A stretch of 64,000 nt of DNA from Ferruginibacter sp. HRS2-29 (GCF_024343615.1 NZ_RJUB01000002.1:62001-126000); one strand, 5' to 3'; positions 9,134 to 18,039 are shown, counted from the stretch's first letter. Made by a program: numbers and translations. The notes: generated from the letters alone by a model not told the origin.

Positions 9134-10537
9134 TTAAAATTCATTCCTCCTGTTGCCACTAAAACTTTTCGGCCTGTCGCCACCAAAGCGGCTCTTGGAT
9201 CCGTTGGAAGAATTGGCATTCCTGTTTCCGCCACCGGCATTTCCGTTCCTGTTGCCACCAAAGCTACGTTGCGGCCTTCCTTGCGGAGCCGGCCTTTTGG
9301 TGATGCCGTTAAATACGGTATGGTAAGGATGGTTTTCCTGAACAGGAATATTCTTGCCGATCAGTTTTTGAATATCACGCAGATCGCCGGTTTCTTCTGC
9401 TTCGCAAAAAGAAAATGAAGTACCGCTCAATCCTGCACGGCCTGTACGGCCAATACGGTGCACATAAGTTTCAGGCACTTCCGGAAGTTCGTAATTGATC
9501 ACGTGGGTAAGTTCGTCCACATCGATACCGCGGGCTGCGATATCTGTAGCGACCAGTATCCTCGTTTCGCGTGTTTTGAAATTCGACAAAGCACGTTGCC
9601 TTGCATTCTGCGATTTATTGCCATGGATCGCTTCGGCGCTGATGCCGATCTTCACCAGGTCTTTCACCACTTTATCGGCGCCATGTTTGGTACGGGTGAA
9701 TACCAAAGCGGTTTCAATACTGGTATCCGCGAGGATATATGCCAGCAATGATCTTTTATTTTCTTTCGCAACAAAATAAAGCGATTGCTGAATGGTATCG
9801 GCGGTAGAAGAAACCGGGGCTACTTCTACTTTTTCGGGATTGCTCAGGATGCTGTTGGCTAATGATTGTATTTCGGCAGGCATGGTGGCGGAGAAAAACA
9901 AGGTCTGCCTTTTTGCAGGGATCTTGGTGATCACTTTTTTCACATCATGCACAAAACCCATATCGAGCATACGGTCTGCTTCATCCAGCACAAAGATCTC
10001 GATCTCATTCAGGCGGATATGTCCCTGGCTCATCAGATCGAGCAGGCGCCCGGGGGTAGCAACCAGGATATCAACGCCTCTCTTGAGCGCATCTACCTGT
10101 GGATTTTGGTTTACACCACCGAATATCACCAGATTTTTCAGTCGAAGATGGCGGCCATATGCGTTAAAACTATCCTGTATCTGGATAGCGAGTTCACGGG
10201 TAGGAGTGAGTACCAATGCCCTGATCGGACGTTGACCACGGCTTTCCATGGTTTTTGGTTGAGCCAGCAATTGCAGCATCGGGATGGCGAAAGCCGCCGT
10301 TTTACCGGTGCCGGTCTGGGCACAACCCAGCAGGTCCCTACCTTTTAAAATGTGTGGAATGGCCTGTTGCTGAATAGGCGTAGGGGTTGAATAACCCTCT
10401 TCATTAAGCGCATCAAGAATAGGCTTAATGATGTTTAAGTCTGTAAATAACAATGTATTATCTTTAAAAATTAGTGCGGAAATGAAGTCGTCTGCTTCAT
10501 CATCATAAACGAGTATATCCTGTTCAAATGAGGACAT
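9134..10537 (-). CDS. DEAD-box ATP-dependent RNA helicase (RhlE-like)
   Basis: 467 residues. Motifs in order: Q motif ([11 protein letters not shown]), I (AQTGTGKT), Ia (PTRELAIQI), Ib (TPGRLLDL), II (DEAD), III (SAT), V ([11 protein letters not shown]), VI ([10 protein letters not shown]). The C-terminal ~75 residues are a Gly/Asn/Arg/Ser-rich tail expected to bind RNA without sequence specificity. Unusually, ~30 acidic residues precede the usual family start ([13 protein letters not shown]); a TTG codon at NTLLF could be the true start, so the N-terminus is uncertain. Likely role: RNA remodelling in ribosome assembly or cold adaptation. Monocistronic. Confidence 0.93.
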   Translation of the reverse strand: MSSFEQDILVYDDEADDFISALIFKDNTLLFTDLNIIKPILDALNEEGYSTPTPIQQQAIPHILKGRDLLGCAQTGTGKTAAFAIPMLQLLAQPKTMESRGQRPIRALVLTPTRELAIQIQDSFNAYGRHLRLKNLVIFGGVNQNPQVDALKRGVDILVATPGRLLDLMSQGHIRLNEIEIFVLDEADRMLDMGFVHDVKKVITKIPAKRQTLFFSATMPAEIQSLANSILSNPEKVEVAPVSSTADTIQQSLYFVAKENKRSLLAYILADTSIETALVFTRTKHGADKVVKDLVKIGISAEAIHGNKSQNARQRALSNFKTRETRILVATDIAARGIDVDELTHVINYELPEVPETYVHRIGRTGRAGLSGTSFSFCEAEETGDLRDIQKLIGKNIPVQENHPYHTVFNGITKRPAPQGRPQRSFGGNRNGNAGGGNRNANSSNGSKSRFGGDRPKSFSGNRRNEF

Positions 10538-10863
10538 TTTATTGGGAGAGAAATTTCTACAATAAACTGGCTTGTAATGCCGCGAAATAAATGAACTGGT
10601 GCAAAGCTACGCTTTTTTAATTACGAATGCCAAATTACGAATTACGAATTTGTTAAGTCTTCAATAGTGCACAATACCCGTAATTCGTAATTTGGCATTC
10701 GTAATTGAGTTGGTGCCGGTCAAAACCCACTACAAACAAACATTTTCCAACCGCCGTGTATAAGGGCTATCTGTTATAAAAGGGTTTCTCCCGGACTTAA
10801 ATAGTTGATAATTGAATAATTGATAGCGGATAATGTTTTCCCGTGAAGTTTAAACTTTAAGAA
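10538..10863. other. 326-bp spacer without a gene
   Basis: Holds the helicase 5' region, an inverted pair of AATTACG heptamer arrays (10619-10706), and AT-rich sequence downstream of the small zinc-ribbon-like gene. I see no coding potential or structured RNA. Confidence 0.6.
10619..10706. repeat. Inverted pair of AATTACG heptamer arrays
   Basis: Left arm 10619-10646 is four heptamers (AATTACG, AATGCCA, AATTACG, AATTACG); right arm 10679-10706 is the exact reverse complement. The 28-bp arms flank a 32-bp centre, so the transcript would form a long hairpin. Confidence 0.9.
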
Positions 10864-11202
10864 TTATCCATTAATATTTCCATTAAACAATTCCATCAGC
10901 CCCGCCACCTGCTCTTCCGTATGCGCTTCATCCAGTATACCGTACAGCTCGGCCAGTTCTTTTTCACTCAGGTACAGGTTTACGCCTTTGTAGGGAGTAG
11001 GGATGATATTGTTTTTGATAGTACTATCCGGAAAATTGGTATTCTCCGTGATCCTGCTGCCCACGATATCGCGGAGCAAAAAATAATCTTCAGGTTTCAA
11101 CGTGAGCAATGTACTTGCAAACCCCACCTGGTAGTGCCCGCAGGCGTTACACTTTACCACATAACCCAGATCGCTGAAATGTAATTGTTGGAATTGGCAC
11201 AT
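10864..11202 (-). CDS. Small CxxC protein, DUF6686-like
   Basis: 112 residues. A CNACGH zinc-knuckle-like motif at ~19-24 preceded by CQFQQLHFSDLGYVVKC gives three to four candidate Cys/His ligands near the N-terminus; the rest is helical with no known motif. It resembles the Bacteroidota family I recall as DUF6686, but that label is from memory. Cytosolic. Function unknown. It lies alone, divergent from the two-component system with a 231-bp spacer. Confidence 0.7.
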   Translation of the reverse strand: MCQFQQLHFSDLGYVVKCNACGHYQVGFASTLLTLKPEDYFLLRDIVGSRITENTNFPDSTIKNNIIPTPYKGVNLYLSEKELAELYGILDEAHTEEQVAGLMELFNGNING

Positions 11203-11387
11203 AGTCGAATTGTTTTCACAAAAGTGAAACTTTAAATTTTCAACGGGTAACGCTAAGCGGAAATGCAGTTACGCAATAGGAAATTGAAACACGAATTTTG
11301 CGAATTACACGAATTCCCGAATAAGAAGAATGAGATCAGGCTGACAGAGGATATAAAAATGTGGCAATCTTCATCTTTGCGCACACT

Positions 11388-11419
11388 TTGCGCCTTTGCG
11401 TGAAACCCCTATATCTTTG
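11388..11419 (+). promoter_or_regulatory. Promoter of the two-component operon
   Basis: TTG at 11388-11390, 21-bp spacer, TATCTTTG at 11412-11419: a full match to the Bacteroidota sigma consensus TTG/TAnnTTTG. Start would fall ~8 nt before the response regulator ATG. Confidence 0.6.
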
Positions 11420-11433
11420 TCAAAAAATACCGA

Positions 11434-12108
11434 ATGAAATTATTGCTGATTGAAGACGAGCCAAGTGTTGCAGGCATCATCAATAAAGGGCTTACCGAAA
11501 ACGGCCACCACATTACCATTGCGCCTGATGGAGATACCGGCCTCGACCTGGTGTTGAAAAACAGGTTCGATGTGATCATACTCGATATCATGCTGCCCGG
11601 AATGAACGGGATGCAGCTTTGCAAAACCATCCGCGATAACAATATCTACACACCCATCCTTTTCCTCACCGCATTGGGCACCACCGAAAACATTGTGGCC
11701 GGCCTCAATGCCGGCGGCGATGATTACCTGGTAAAACCATTCAAGTTTGCGGAACTGGAAGCGAGGATACATTCGCTTGCCCGGCGAAAACAGCTGGCGG
11801 TAGAACAGGAAGATGTGTTGAACGTGGGCCCGCTGAATGTAAACCTCACAACAAAATTGATTTATAACGGCGAAACGCTCATCAACCTGACACCGACCGA
11901 ATTCAGGCTGCTGGAGTATTTTGTGCGCAACAGGAATAAAGTGTTATCCCGTATAGAAATACTGGAACATGTATGGGGAATCGATTTTAACATGGGCACC
12001 AATGTGGTGGATGTATACATCAATTACCTTCGGAAAAAAATAGATACCGATCCCGAAACGAAAATGATACAAACCATTATCGGCATGGGTTATATGCTGA
12101 AAGTTTAA
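11434..12108 (+). CDS. OmpR/PhoB-family response regulator
   Basis: 224 residues. Receiver domain 1-~118 with acidic pocket E7/D8, phospho-acceptor D51 (DVIILDIMLPG), switch Thr/Ser at TALG and Lys in LVKPF. Winged-helix DNA-binding domain ~128-222 (LTPTEFRLLEYFVRN, then VVDVYINYLRKKID and TIIGMGYMLKV). Nine bases separate it from the histidine kinase, its obvious partner. OmpR-family regulators bind 11-bp-spaced direct repeats; exactly such an array lies just past this operon at 13492-13531, making the stress-protein/bestrophin operon its likely target. Confidence 0.95.
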   Translation: MKLLLIEDEPSVAGIINKGLTENGHHITIAPDGDTGLDLVLKNRFDVIILDIMLPGMNGMQLCKTIRDNNIYTPILFLTALGTTENIVAGLNAGGDDYLVKPFKFAELEARIHSLARRKQLAVEQEDVLNVGPLNVNLTTKLIYNGETLINLTPTEFRLLEYFVRNRNKVLSRIEILEHVWGIDFNMGTNVVDVYINYLRKKIDTDPETKMIQTIIGMGYMLKV

Positions 12109-12117
12109 TGAGCAGGC

Positions 12118-13485
12118 ATGCAGATACAAACAAAAACTACGATACTTTTCACGATACTCACAGCCACGGTTTTTGGCGTGCTTACCTTTACCGTCTATTA
12201 TTTTTCCGATAAATTCATTTACACCGATTTTTACAAAAGGCTTGAACTGAGGGCAAAGATCGCCGCAAAATTCAAATTCGAGGAGGATCACAATTCCATA
12301 CAGTCTTTCAGGGATATACAACGGCAATATCTGGAACGCCTGCCCGATGAAGAATCTTTTTCGGTAGCCTATACGCCCGAAGGAAAGCCAACAGGCCCGA
12401 TCCCGGAAAGGATAGACAAACATTACCTGCTGGATATTTATGCAGCCGGAGGTGAAACGGTTTTTTTCCAGGATAATTTTCTGCATTATGCGGGCATTTT
12501 GTACAGGGATGAAACCGGCAATTATGCCGTTATCGAATCTGCCACCAACAAATATGGCAACGAGATCATCAGCAGGCTGGGTTATATATTGCTGATCACT
12601 TTCGTGGTATCGGTATTGATGATATACAGCGTAGGTTTATATTTTTCCCGAAAAACATTTCAGCCTTTCCGTTATATCAACCGGAAAGTGCAGGCCATCA
12701 GCGACGGTAACCTGGCATTGAGGCTGGAGCAACAAGATGGTTCGGATGAGATCGCTGCACTGATAGAGACGTTCAATACCATGCTGGACAGGCTTTCGGC
12801 AGCTTTTGAAACCCAGAATAATTTTGTAAGCAATGCTTCGCATGAATTGCGTACGCCGCTTACGGCCATCATTGCCGAATCGGATTATGCGCTTTCACGC
12901 AAACGTGAAGCAGCGGAATATGAACAAAGCCTGCGCAATATTGGCCAGCAGGCAGAAAAATTGCAGAAGCTCACCAAAGGGTTACTGTCGCTGGCGCAAA
13001 CAACTTTTGACGGAAAAAAACAGCGTTGGGAAAAATTCCGCATCGATGAACTGTTGTTTACCGTAAAAGAAAATGTGGATACCATATTGACAGATAACCA
13101 CGTGAGCGTGCATTTTTCCAAGCTTCCTGAAAACGAGGAAAAGATGAGCATGTACGGCAACCTGGATCTGCTGCGGATAGCGCTGGAAAACATCGTACTT
13201 AATGCCTGCAAATATTCCAACAACGGAGATGTATTACTCGGGCTCACGATAGAGCCCCACGAAGCGGTGATCACCATCCGCGATCATGGCATCGGTATTC
13301 CCGAAAATGAGATCAAAAGAATTTACGACCCCTTCTTCAGGGCATCCAACACCGCTTCTTTTGAAGGGTATGGAATAGGGATGCCTTTGTCCAATAATAT
13401 CATCCGTATGCACAAAGGAAAAATAATCTTAGATTCAAAAGTTGACCAGGGAACAACGGTCACCATCATTTTACCATTGAATTGA
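12118..13485 (+). CDS. Sensor histidine kinase
   Basis: 455 residues. TM1 ~10-30, a periplasmic sensor of ~125 residues with no recognisable fold, TM2 ~157-180, HAMP ~182-235 (RYINRKVQAISDGNLALRL), HisKA with the phospho-acceptor H242 in SNASHELRTPLTA, and a HATPase_c domain with N box (ENIVLNACKYSNNG), G1 (DHGIGIP), F (PFFRA) and G2 (GYGIGMPLS) boxes. It phosphorylates the upstream response regulator. The ligand cannot be read, but a bestrophin channel and universal-stress-like protein next door hint at osmotic or ionic stress. Confidence 0.94.
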   Translation: MQIQTKTTILFTILTATVFGVLTFTVYYFSDKFIYTDFYKRLELRAKIAAKFKFEEDHNSIQSFRDIQRQYLERLPDEESFSVAYTPEGKPTGPIPERIDKHYLLDIYAAGGETVFFQDNFLHYAGILYRDETGNYAVIESATNKYGNEIISRLGYILLITFVVSVLMIYSVGLYFSRKTFQPFRYINRKVQAISDGNLALRLEQQDGSDEIAALIETFNTMLDRLSAAFETQNNFVSNASHELRTPLTAIIAESDYALSRKREAAEYEQSLRNIGQQAEKLQKLTKGLLSLAQTTFDGKKQRWEKFRIDELLFTVKENVDTILTDNHVSVHFSKLPENEEKMSMYGNLDLLRIALENIVLNACKYSNNGDVLLGLTIEPHEAVITIRDHGIGIPENEIKRIYDPFFRASNTASFEGYGIGMPLSNNIIRMHKGKIILDSKVDQGTTVTIILPLN

Positions 13486-13491
13486 ACGTGT

Positions 13492-13531
13492 TTCTAATTT
13501 CTTTCTAATGTACTTCTAATGTCATTCTCAT
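13492..13531 (+). promoter_or_regulatory. Response-regulator binding array: four TTCTAAT repeats at 11-bp period
   Basis: TTCTAAT at 13492, 13503, 13514 and TTCTCAT at 13525: start-to-start spacing is exactly 11 bp each time. This is the geometry used by tandem OmpR/PhoB dimers. A near-consensus -7 box (CAATTTTG, 13564-13571) follows, placing the array about 45 bp upstream of the expected transcript start of the universal-stress/bestrophin operon. Confidence 0.7.
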
Positions 13532-13592
13532 CTCCCTCTTAAGGGCTTTTAATGTTGTAACTCCAATTTTGATGTTATAAAAAACATCAGAT

Positions 13593-14075
13593 ATGACAAA
13601 TATTTTAATACCGACAGATTTTTCAGCAGACTCATTCAGGATGGCGGAGCAGGCCATCAGATTTTTAAACAGGGAAGTAAACGTGATCCTGTTTCATGCA
13701 TACGAAATGCCTTTTTACTACCAGGATCTTTTCGCAAACGAACAGCCGCCTTATTATAAAATGCTCAACGATGGCTTTCGCCAGGGCTGCAGGCAATTGA
13801 AAGCACAATATCCGCACCTGGTGAAGAAGATCAACTTTCAATATATGCAGGGTAACACCAATGCCTTGTTCCGCAATTTTGCCGAAGGCAACAACATCCA
13901 CCTCATCGTTTGCCCGGACAGTTACGTATACACCAAAACACATGCACGCAGCCTCAACCCGGTACCATTTTTCAAAAAAAGCCGCATCCCGATGCTGACA
14001 GATTTTGCGCCGGTGCAAAAACCTGCCGCGGAAGCACCGGTAACCAGGCTGGAAAGATCATTCGCAACTGCTTAA
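13593..14075 (+). CDS. Universal stress protein-like
   Basis: 160 residues. The opening NILIPTDFS and the following AEQAIRFLNREVNVILFHAYEMP match the first beta-alpha-beta of the UspA fold. The Gly-rich ATP-binding signature near the C-terminus (G-2x-G-9x-G-S/T) is absent; instead there is VCPDSYVYTKTHARSLNPVPFFKKSRIPML, so it is probably a non-ATP-binding divergent member. Cytosolic. The bestrophin gene follows after 32 bp, indicating one operon. Control by the adjacent two-component system is inferred from the direct-repeat array upstream. Confidence 0.75.
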   Translation: MTNILIPTDFSADSFRMAEQAIRFLNREVNVILFHAYEMPFYYQDLFANEQPPYYKMLNDGFRQGCRQLKAQYPHLVKKINFQYMQGNTNALFRNFAEGNNIHLIVCPDSYVYTKTHARSLNPVPFFKKSRIPMLTDFAPVQKPAAEAPVTRLERSFATA

Positions 14076-14107
14076 CGCTATCCATCATTCAGCAAAAAGA
14101 AGAACAC

Positions 14108-15130
14108 ATGCTACTAAGAAAAAATATTCCTTTCAAATATGTATTTGGCAAGATCAAATACGAGATCATCGCTATCACGATCTATGCATTGGCCATCGCG
14201 ATCATCTATCAGAATTATCATTTCATCCGCATTACCATACCGCTGGCCATACCGGCGGTGTTGGGTACGGTGATCTCGCTGCTGCTGGGTTTCCGGAGCA
14301 ACCAGGCGTACGACCGCTGGTGGGAAGCCCGTCATATATGGGGCTCTGTGGTAAACGAATCGAGGACACTGGCGCGCCAGGTAATGTCGTTTACGCATAA
14401 CAGTTACCACAGCGAAGATGTGCAGGCGTTTCGCGAACGCATCATTCGCAGGCAGATCGCCTGGACGTTTGCCCTGGGGCGTCACCTTCGTAATGAGGAT
14501 GCGAGGCGCGGGCTTGAAAAACACCTGGATAAAAACGAACTGGAGGCCCTCCGATCCATCGATAACGTGCCATCGGCATTGATCGATAACATGGGCCGCG
14601 ACCTGCACCTTGCGCTCGACAAAGGCTGGATCAACAGTTACCAGCAGGTGGAAATAGACCGCACCATTACAAGGCTTTGCGATGCGATGGGTAAATGCGA
14701 ACGTATCAAGAATACGGTTTTCCCAAGCACGTATAGTTTGTATATCCATCTTTCGCTGATGCTCTTCATCGGGTTGCTGCCATTTGGTGTGATAGAGTAT
14801 TTCGGTTTCATAGAAGTGCCGTTGGTGGTAGCCATTTCAGCCTGCTTTTTATTGATCGAAAAAATGGCGATCCACCTGCAGGATCCATTTGAAAATAAAC
14901 CTACGGATACGCCAGTGACAACGATTGCCGAAGGCATAGAAAAAAATCTGCTGCAATTGTACCAGATGGCTCCGGCGAAAAATCACCGCAATTACCCAGC
15001 CATCGCAGGTATTGACGAGCAACCGCCAAAAGTAACAGAGTGGGCGGGCTGGCAAAAGGAAAATGCAGGCGACGACGGGCTATTATCATATTTCAGACAC
15101 TCTTCTAATAAAACATATTTCGTATTGTAA
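14108..15130 (+). CDS. Bestrophin family channel protein
   Basis: 340 residues from the ATG MLLRKNIPFKYV. Bestrophin/UPF0187 signatures: hydrophobic pairs at ~20-65, then GFRSNQAYDRWWEARHIWGSVVNESR, the family's most conserved stretch; two more membrane helices around ~215-260 (LYIHLSLMLFIGLLPFG and LVVAISACFLLIEKMA), followed by the conserved acidic loop LQDPFENKPTDTP. Bacterial homologues form pentameric ion channels in the inner membrane. Cotranscribed with the stress-like gene. Upstream in-frame codons overlap that gene and are not used. Confidence 0.93.
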   Translation: MLLRKNIPFKYVFGKIKYEIIAITIYALAIAIIYQNYHFIRITIPLAIPAVLGTVISLLLGFRSNQAYDRWWEARHIWGSVVNESRTLARQVMSFTHNSYHSEDVQAFRERIIRRQIAWTFALGRHLRNEDARRGLEKHLDKNELEALRSIDNVPSALIDNMGRDLHLALDKGWINSYQQVEIDRTITRLCDAMGKCERIKNTVFPSTYSLYIHLSLMLFIGLLPFGVIEYFGFIEVPLVVAISACFLLIEKMAIHLQDPFENKPTDTPVTTIAEGIEKNLLQLYQMAPAKNHRNYPAIAGIDEQPPKVTEWAGWQKENAGDDGLLSYFRHSSNKTYFVL

Positions 15131-15227
15131 ACAGGGACAAGGCGAAGTACGATCGCTTACCACGATCACAGATCAACAGCCGGCAGTGAAACGAAAGTTT
15201 TCCTGTCTTTTTTTAATCACGGATTTT

Positions 15228-15297
15228 CGCGAATTACACGAATTACTTTTGTAAAATCAGGTATTATTTTATTCTTCGCGAATTCGTGTAATTCGCG
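15228..15297. repeat. Inverted AATTCGTGT-type repeat
   Basis: CGCGAATTACACGAATT (15228-15244) is complementary to 15281-15297; near-9-mer units continue to ~15311. It lies between the convergent bestrophin and E1 genes and can act as a bidirectional terminator. A related 9-mer array is at 62845-62871. Confidence 0.75.
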
Positions 15298-15315
15298 GAA
15301 ATTCGTGTAATAAAA

Positions 15316-17328
15316 TTAATAAATCATTAATTTCTCAATTACTGCCTCCAGCTTTGAATAAGCCATAAAATTTTTCTCCAGCTCGATGCTGAAAGGAATA
15401 GGGGTATCCATGCTGGCGCAACGCATTACCGGCGCATCGAGCTTATTGAAACAATGCTCGGCGATCCATGCGGCCACTTCTCCGCCGATGCCGCCTGTGA
15501 GGGAATCTTCATGCAGGATCAGTACTTTGCCGGTACGGCCAACAGTTGCCCGGATAGCATCGTAATCAAGCGGCAGCAAACTTCTCAGATCGAGAATATC
15601 GATGGAAATGTCTTTATGTTTTTCCGCATACTCCTGTGCCCAATGTACACCGGCGCCATAGGTGATGATGGACAGGTCATGCCCCTCCTGTACATGGCGT
15701 GCCTTGCCGATTTCTATTTCGTAGTATTCGTCGGGCACTTGTCCGCTGATGCTGCGGTAAAGCGCTTTGTGTTCAAAATATAAAACGGGATTGGGATCGT
15801 TGATAGCGGCTATCAGCAAACCTTTCGCGTCTTCGGGAGTGCTTGGGTAAACGACCTTCAACCCAGGTGTATGTGCAAACCATGCTTCGTTGCTCTGGCT
15901 GTGAAACGGCCCTGCGCCCACACCGCCGCCGGTAGGCATCCGGATGACTACGTCGGCGTTTTGTCCCCAGCGGTAATGGATCTTCGCCAGGTTGTTGATG
16001 ATCTGGTTGAAACCGACAGTAGCAAAATCGGCAAACTGCATTTCCATCATTGCCTTATATCCTTCGAGGCTAAGGCCTAAAGCACTGCCTACGATGGCGC
16101 TTTCGCAAAGCGGTGTATTGCGTACCCGCTCTTTTCCGAATTCTGTTACAAAATTTTCGGTCACTTTAAAGGCACCGCCATATTCCGCGATATCCTGGCC
16201 CATCAAAATCAGGTTCGGGTGTTTGATCATCGACTGGCGGAGGCCGTCGCTCAAAGCCTGGATGAATTTCTTTTCAGTGGTTACGGGTTGCGGGTTACGG
16301 GTGGCAGGTTGAGAGTTATCAACGATCAATAACCCGTCACTCTTCAGCCGTAACTTATACACGTCGGCTATTTCCTCCTTTGTATCCGGGATTATCTTAG
16401 GGGCCTGGTAAGCCTTATTCAATTCCGTTTCTATATAATTTTTTGCTTCCGCCCTTGTGCTTTCAATTTCTTCCTTCGTCATCACATGGCACGACAGCAG
16501 CCATTCTTCGTAATTTTTGATCGGGTCTTTTTCTTCCCATTCTTCAAACAATTCTTTCGGAACATATTTTACGCCGCTGGCTTCTTCGTGCCCACGCATG
16601 CGGAACGTCATACATTCCACCAGGTAAGGCTTTTGATTTTTGATGCAGTAATCGCGAACGCCTTTGATAGTATCGTACACTTCCAGGATATTGTTGCCAT
16701 CTATCTTTACGCCTTCGATACCATAACCGATCGCTTTATCTACAAGGCTTTTGCAGCGGTATTGTTCATTTACCGGTGTACTCAATCCATACCCGTTATT
16801 TTCAATGATGAAGATCACCGGCAGGTCCCACACGGCAGCGGTGTTCAATGCTTCATGAAAATCGCCTTCGCTGGTGCCCCCATCGCCGCTGAAGGCGAGC
16901 GAAACCTTATCTTCTTTTTTCAATTTATAAGCAAGCGCCACACCATCGGCAATGGCGAGTTGCGGGCCAAGGTGAGAGATCATTCCGCACACATGATGTT
17001 CTTTGCTGCCAAAGTGAAAACTTCTTTCGCGGCCTTTGCTGTAGCCGTCTTTGTTGCCCTGCCATTGCATGAACAATTTGCTGAGCGGCATATTACGACC
17101 GGTAAAAACGCCGAGGTTGCGGTGTAATGGCATGATCCATTCGTCTTGCTGCAATGCGGCGGTAGCGCCTACTGAAATGGCTTCCTGGCCGATTCCGCTG
17201 AACCATTTGCTGATCTTTCCCTGCCTTAACAACACCAGCATTTTTTCTTCAATCATGCGGGGGAGGAGGAGGGACCGGTAGAGACTTTTGAGCGTAGTAT
17301 GGCTGTAGTGCTTTGGATCGAAATTCAT
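15316..17328 (-). CDS. 2-oxoacid dehydrogenase E1, fused alpha-beta subunits
   Basis: 670 residues: E1-alpha ~1-325 with the thiamine diphosphate motif GDGGTSEGDFHEALNTAAVW...NNGYG (~150-180), and E1-beta ~355-670 (LILMGQDIAEYGGAFKVTENF; LYFEHKALYRS). In most bacteria these are separate chains; fused versions are common in Bacteroidota. It decarboxylates a branched-chain 2-oxoacid or pyruvate for an E2 partner encoded elsewhere. The linker is unusual: 14 residues (DNSQPATRNPQPVT) are encoded by six in-frame heptamers of the spacer-repeat type (16279-16320). Monocistronic, flanked by repeats at both ends. Confidence 0.93.
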   Translation of the reverse strand: MNFDPKHYSHTTLKSLYRSLLLPRMIEEKMLVLLRQGKISKWFSGIGQEAISVGATAALQQDEWIMPLHRNLGVFTGRNMPLSKLFMQWQGNKDGYSKGRERSFHFGSKEHHVCGMISHLGPQLAIADGVALAYKLKKEDKVSLAFSGDGGTSEGDFHEALNTAAVWDLPVIFIIENNGYGLSTPVNEQYRCKSLVDKAIGYGIEGVKIDGNNILEVYDTIKGVRDYCIKNQKPYLVECMTFRMRGHEEASGVKYVPKELFEEWEEKDPIKNYEEWLLSCHVMTKEEIESTRAEAKNYIETELNKAYQAPKIIPDTKEEIADVYKLRLKSDGLLIVDNSQPATRNPQPVTTEKKFIQALSDGLRQSMIKHPNLILMGQDIAEYGGAFKVTENFVTEFGKERVRNTPLCESAIVGSALGLSLEGYKAMMEMQFADFATVGFNQIINNLAKIHYRWGQNADVVIRMPTGGGVGAGPFHSQSNEAWFAHTPGLKVVYPSTPEDAKGLLIAAINDPNPVLYFEHKALYRSISGQVPDEYYEIEIGKARHVQEGHDLSIITYGAGVHWAQEYAEKHKDISIDILDLRSLLPLDYDAIRATVGRTGKVLILHEDSLTGGIGGEVAAWIAEHCFNKLDAPVMRCASMDTPIPFSIELEKNFMAYSKLEAVIEKLMIY
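16279..16320. repeat. GGTTACG heptamer array inside the E1 gene
   Basis: Six heptamers (GGTTACG, GGTTGCG, GGTTACG, GGTGGCA, GGTTGAG, AGTTATC), 42 bp = 14 codons, so the frame is kept. It encodes the Pro/Gln/Asn/Thr linker between E1-alpha and E1-beta. Confidence 0.85.
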
Positions 17329-17343
17329 TTGGCAAAGATAGCA

Positions 17344-17508
17344 TAGTCAATGGTGAATAGTGAATGGTCAAACCTTCGAAGTGTATTAAAAATAGGTTAG
17401 TACTTTCGGTCAGATATTGACAGGGTTTTATGATAGTTAGAATGGCAGAAAATAAAAACCTGCGATTTTATTACAACCTTCGAAGGTTTGACTATTGACC
17501 ATTCACTT
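17344..17508. repeat. Inverted pair of TAGTCAA-type heptamer arrays
   Basis: Left: TAGTCAA, TGGTGAA, TAGTGAA, TGGTCAA (17344-17371) then ACCTTCGAAGTGTA. Right: the inverse orientation, 17488-17508, preceded by CAACCTTCGAAGG. About 87 bp lie between. The 42-base left arm is identical to 47267-47308. The right arm runs into the end of the HTH gene. Confidence 0.9.
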
Positions 17509-17905
17509 TCTGAGCTTTCAGCTCAGAAATTTCCTGTTTCAGCTCCCGTACTTTTTCCAGCAGCTCCATATAAAGGTCTTTATAATAATCCCGCTGGTTG
17601 ATGGCATCTGCACGGCTCTTCGGGTTATTGGTATAGTGTCCTTCATCCTCCTTTACGGAGAAGGCTTTCATTTCTTCGATATCCACCGAAAAATCATAAT
17701 TGAACAGTTTGCCGTACCGGGCCAGGATGGCCAGAGAAAGATCCGGATTGCGGGTATGATTGTAAAAGCTGTTTCTAGAATTATACTTCAATCGCTTTAC
17801 GATACTCTCTACAGTCATGCCCGAAGCTTTTGCCACTGAAGCCAGGACTTGACCTCTATGCCGTTTATTTTCAAAATTATCCAACATCTGTAAAGAAAAG
17901 TACAT
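17492..17905 (-). CDS. HTH-type regulator with C-terminal coiled coil
   Basis: 137 residues. Residues ~15-75 look like an XRE-type helix-turn-helix (GQVLASVAKASGMTVESIVKRL...SLAILARYGKLF); ~98-130 is a heptad-patterned coiled coil (YKDLYMELLEKVRELKQEISELKAQ). The last codons (K V N G Q stop) are read from the heptamer array that abuts the gene, so the original C-terminus was probably different. The start could also be MLDNF, six codons in. Upstream are several short palindromes, consistent with autoregulation. No gene partner on its strand. Confidence 0.75.
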   Translation of the reverse strand: MYFSLQMLDNFENKRHRGQVLASVAKASGMTVESIVKRLKYNSRNSFYNHTRNPDLSLAILARYGKLFNYDFSVDIEEMKAFSVKEDEGHYTNNPKSRADAINQRDYYKDLYMELLEKVRELKQEISELKAQKVNGQ

Positions 17906-17906
17906 A

Positions 17907-17992
17907 ATTGAACAATAAAAAGCCCATTATTTGTTCAAATAAATAAATTTCGTGAGCATTATTGTACAATTAAGTACAATGTTGTATATTTG
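17907..17992. promoter_or_regulatory. Operator-rich divergent control region
   Basis: Dyads: ATTGAACAAT (17907-17916), ATTTGTTCAAAT (17929-17940), ATTGTACAAT (17961-17970) and TACAATGTTGTA (17975-17986). A rightward consensus promoter overlaps the last two: TTG 17962-17964, 20-bp spacer, TATATTTG 17985-17992. Likely autoregulation of the HTH gene plus control of rightward transcription; inference only. Confidence 0.5.
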
Positions 17993-18039
17993 ATTTACTA
18001 AAGCAAATTTGTTTTAATTTCGCGACTTCTTCAATGAAA

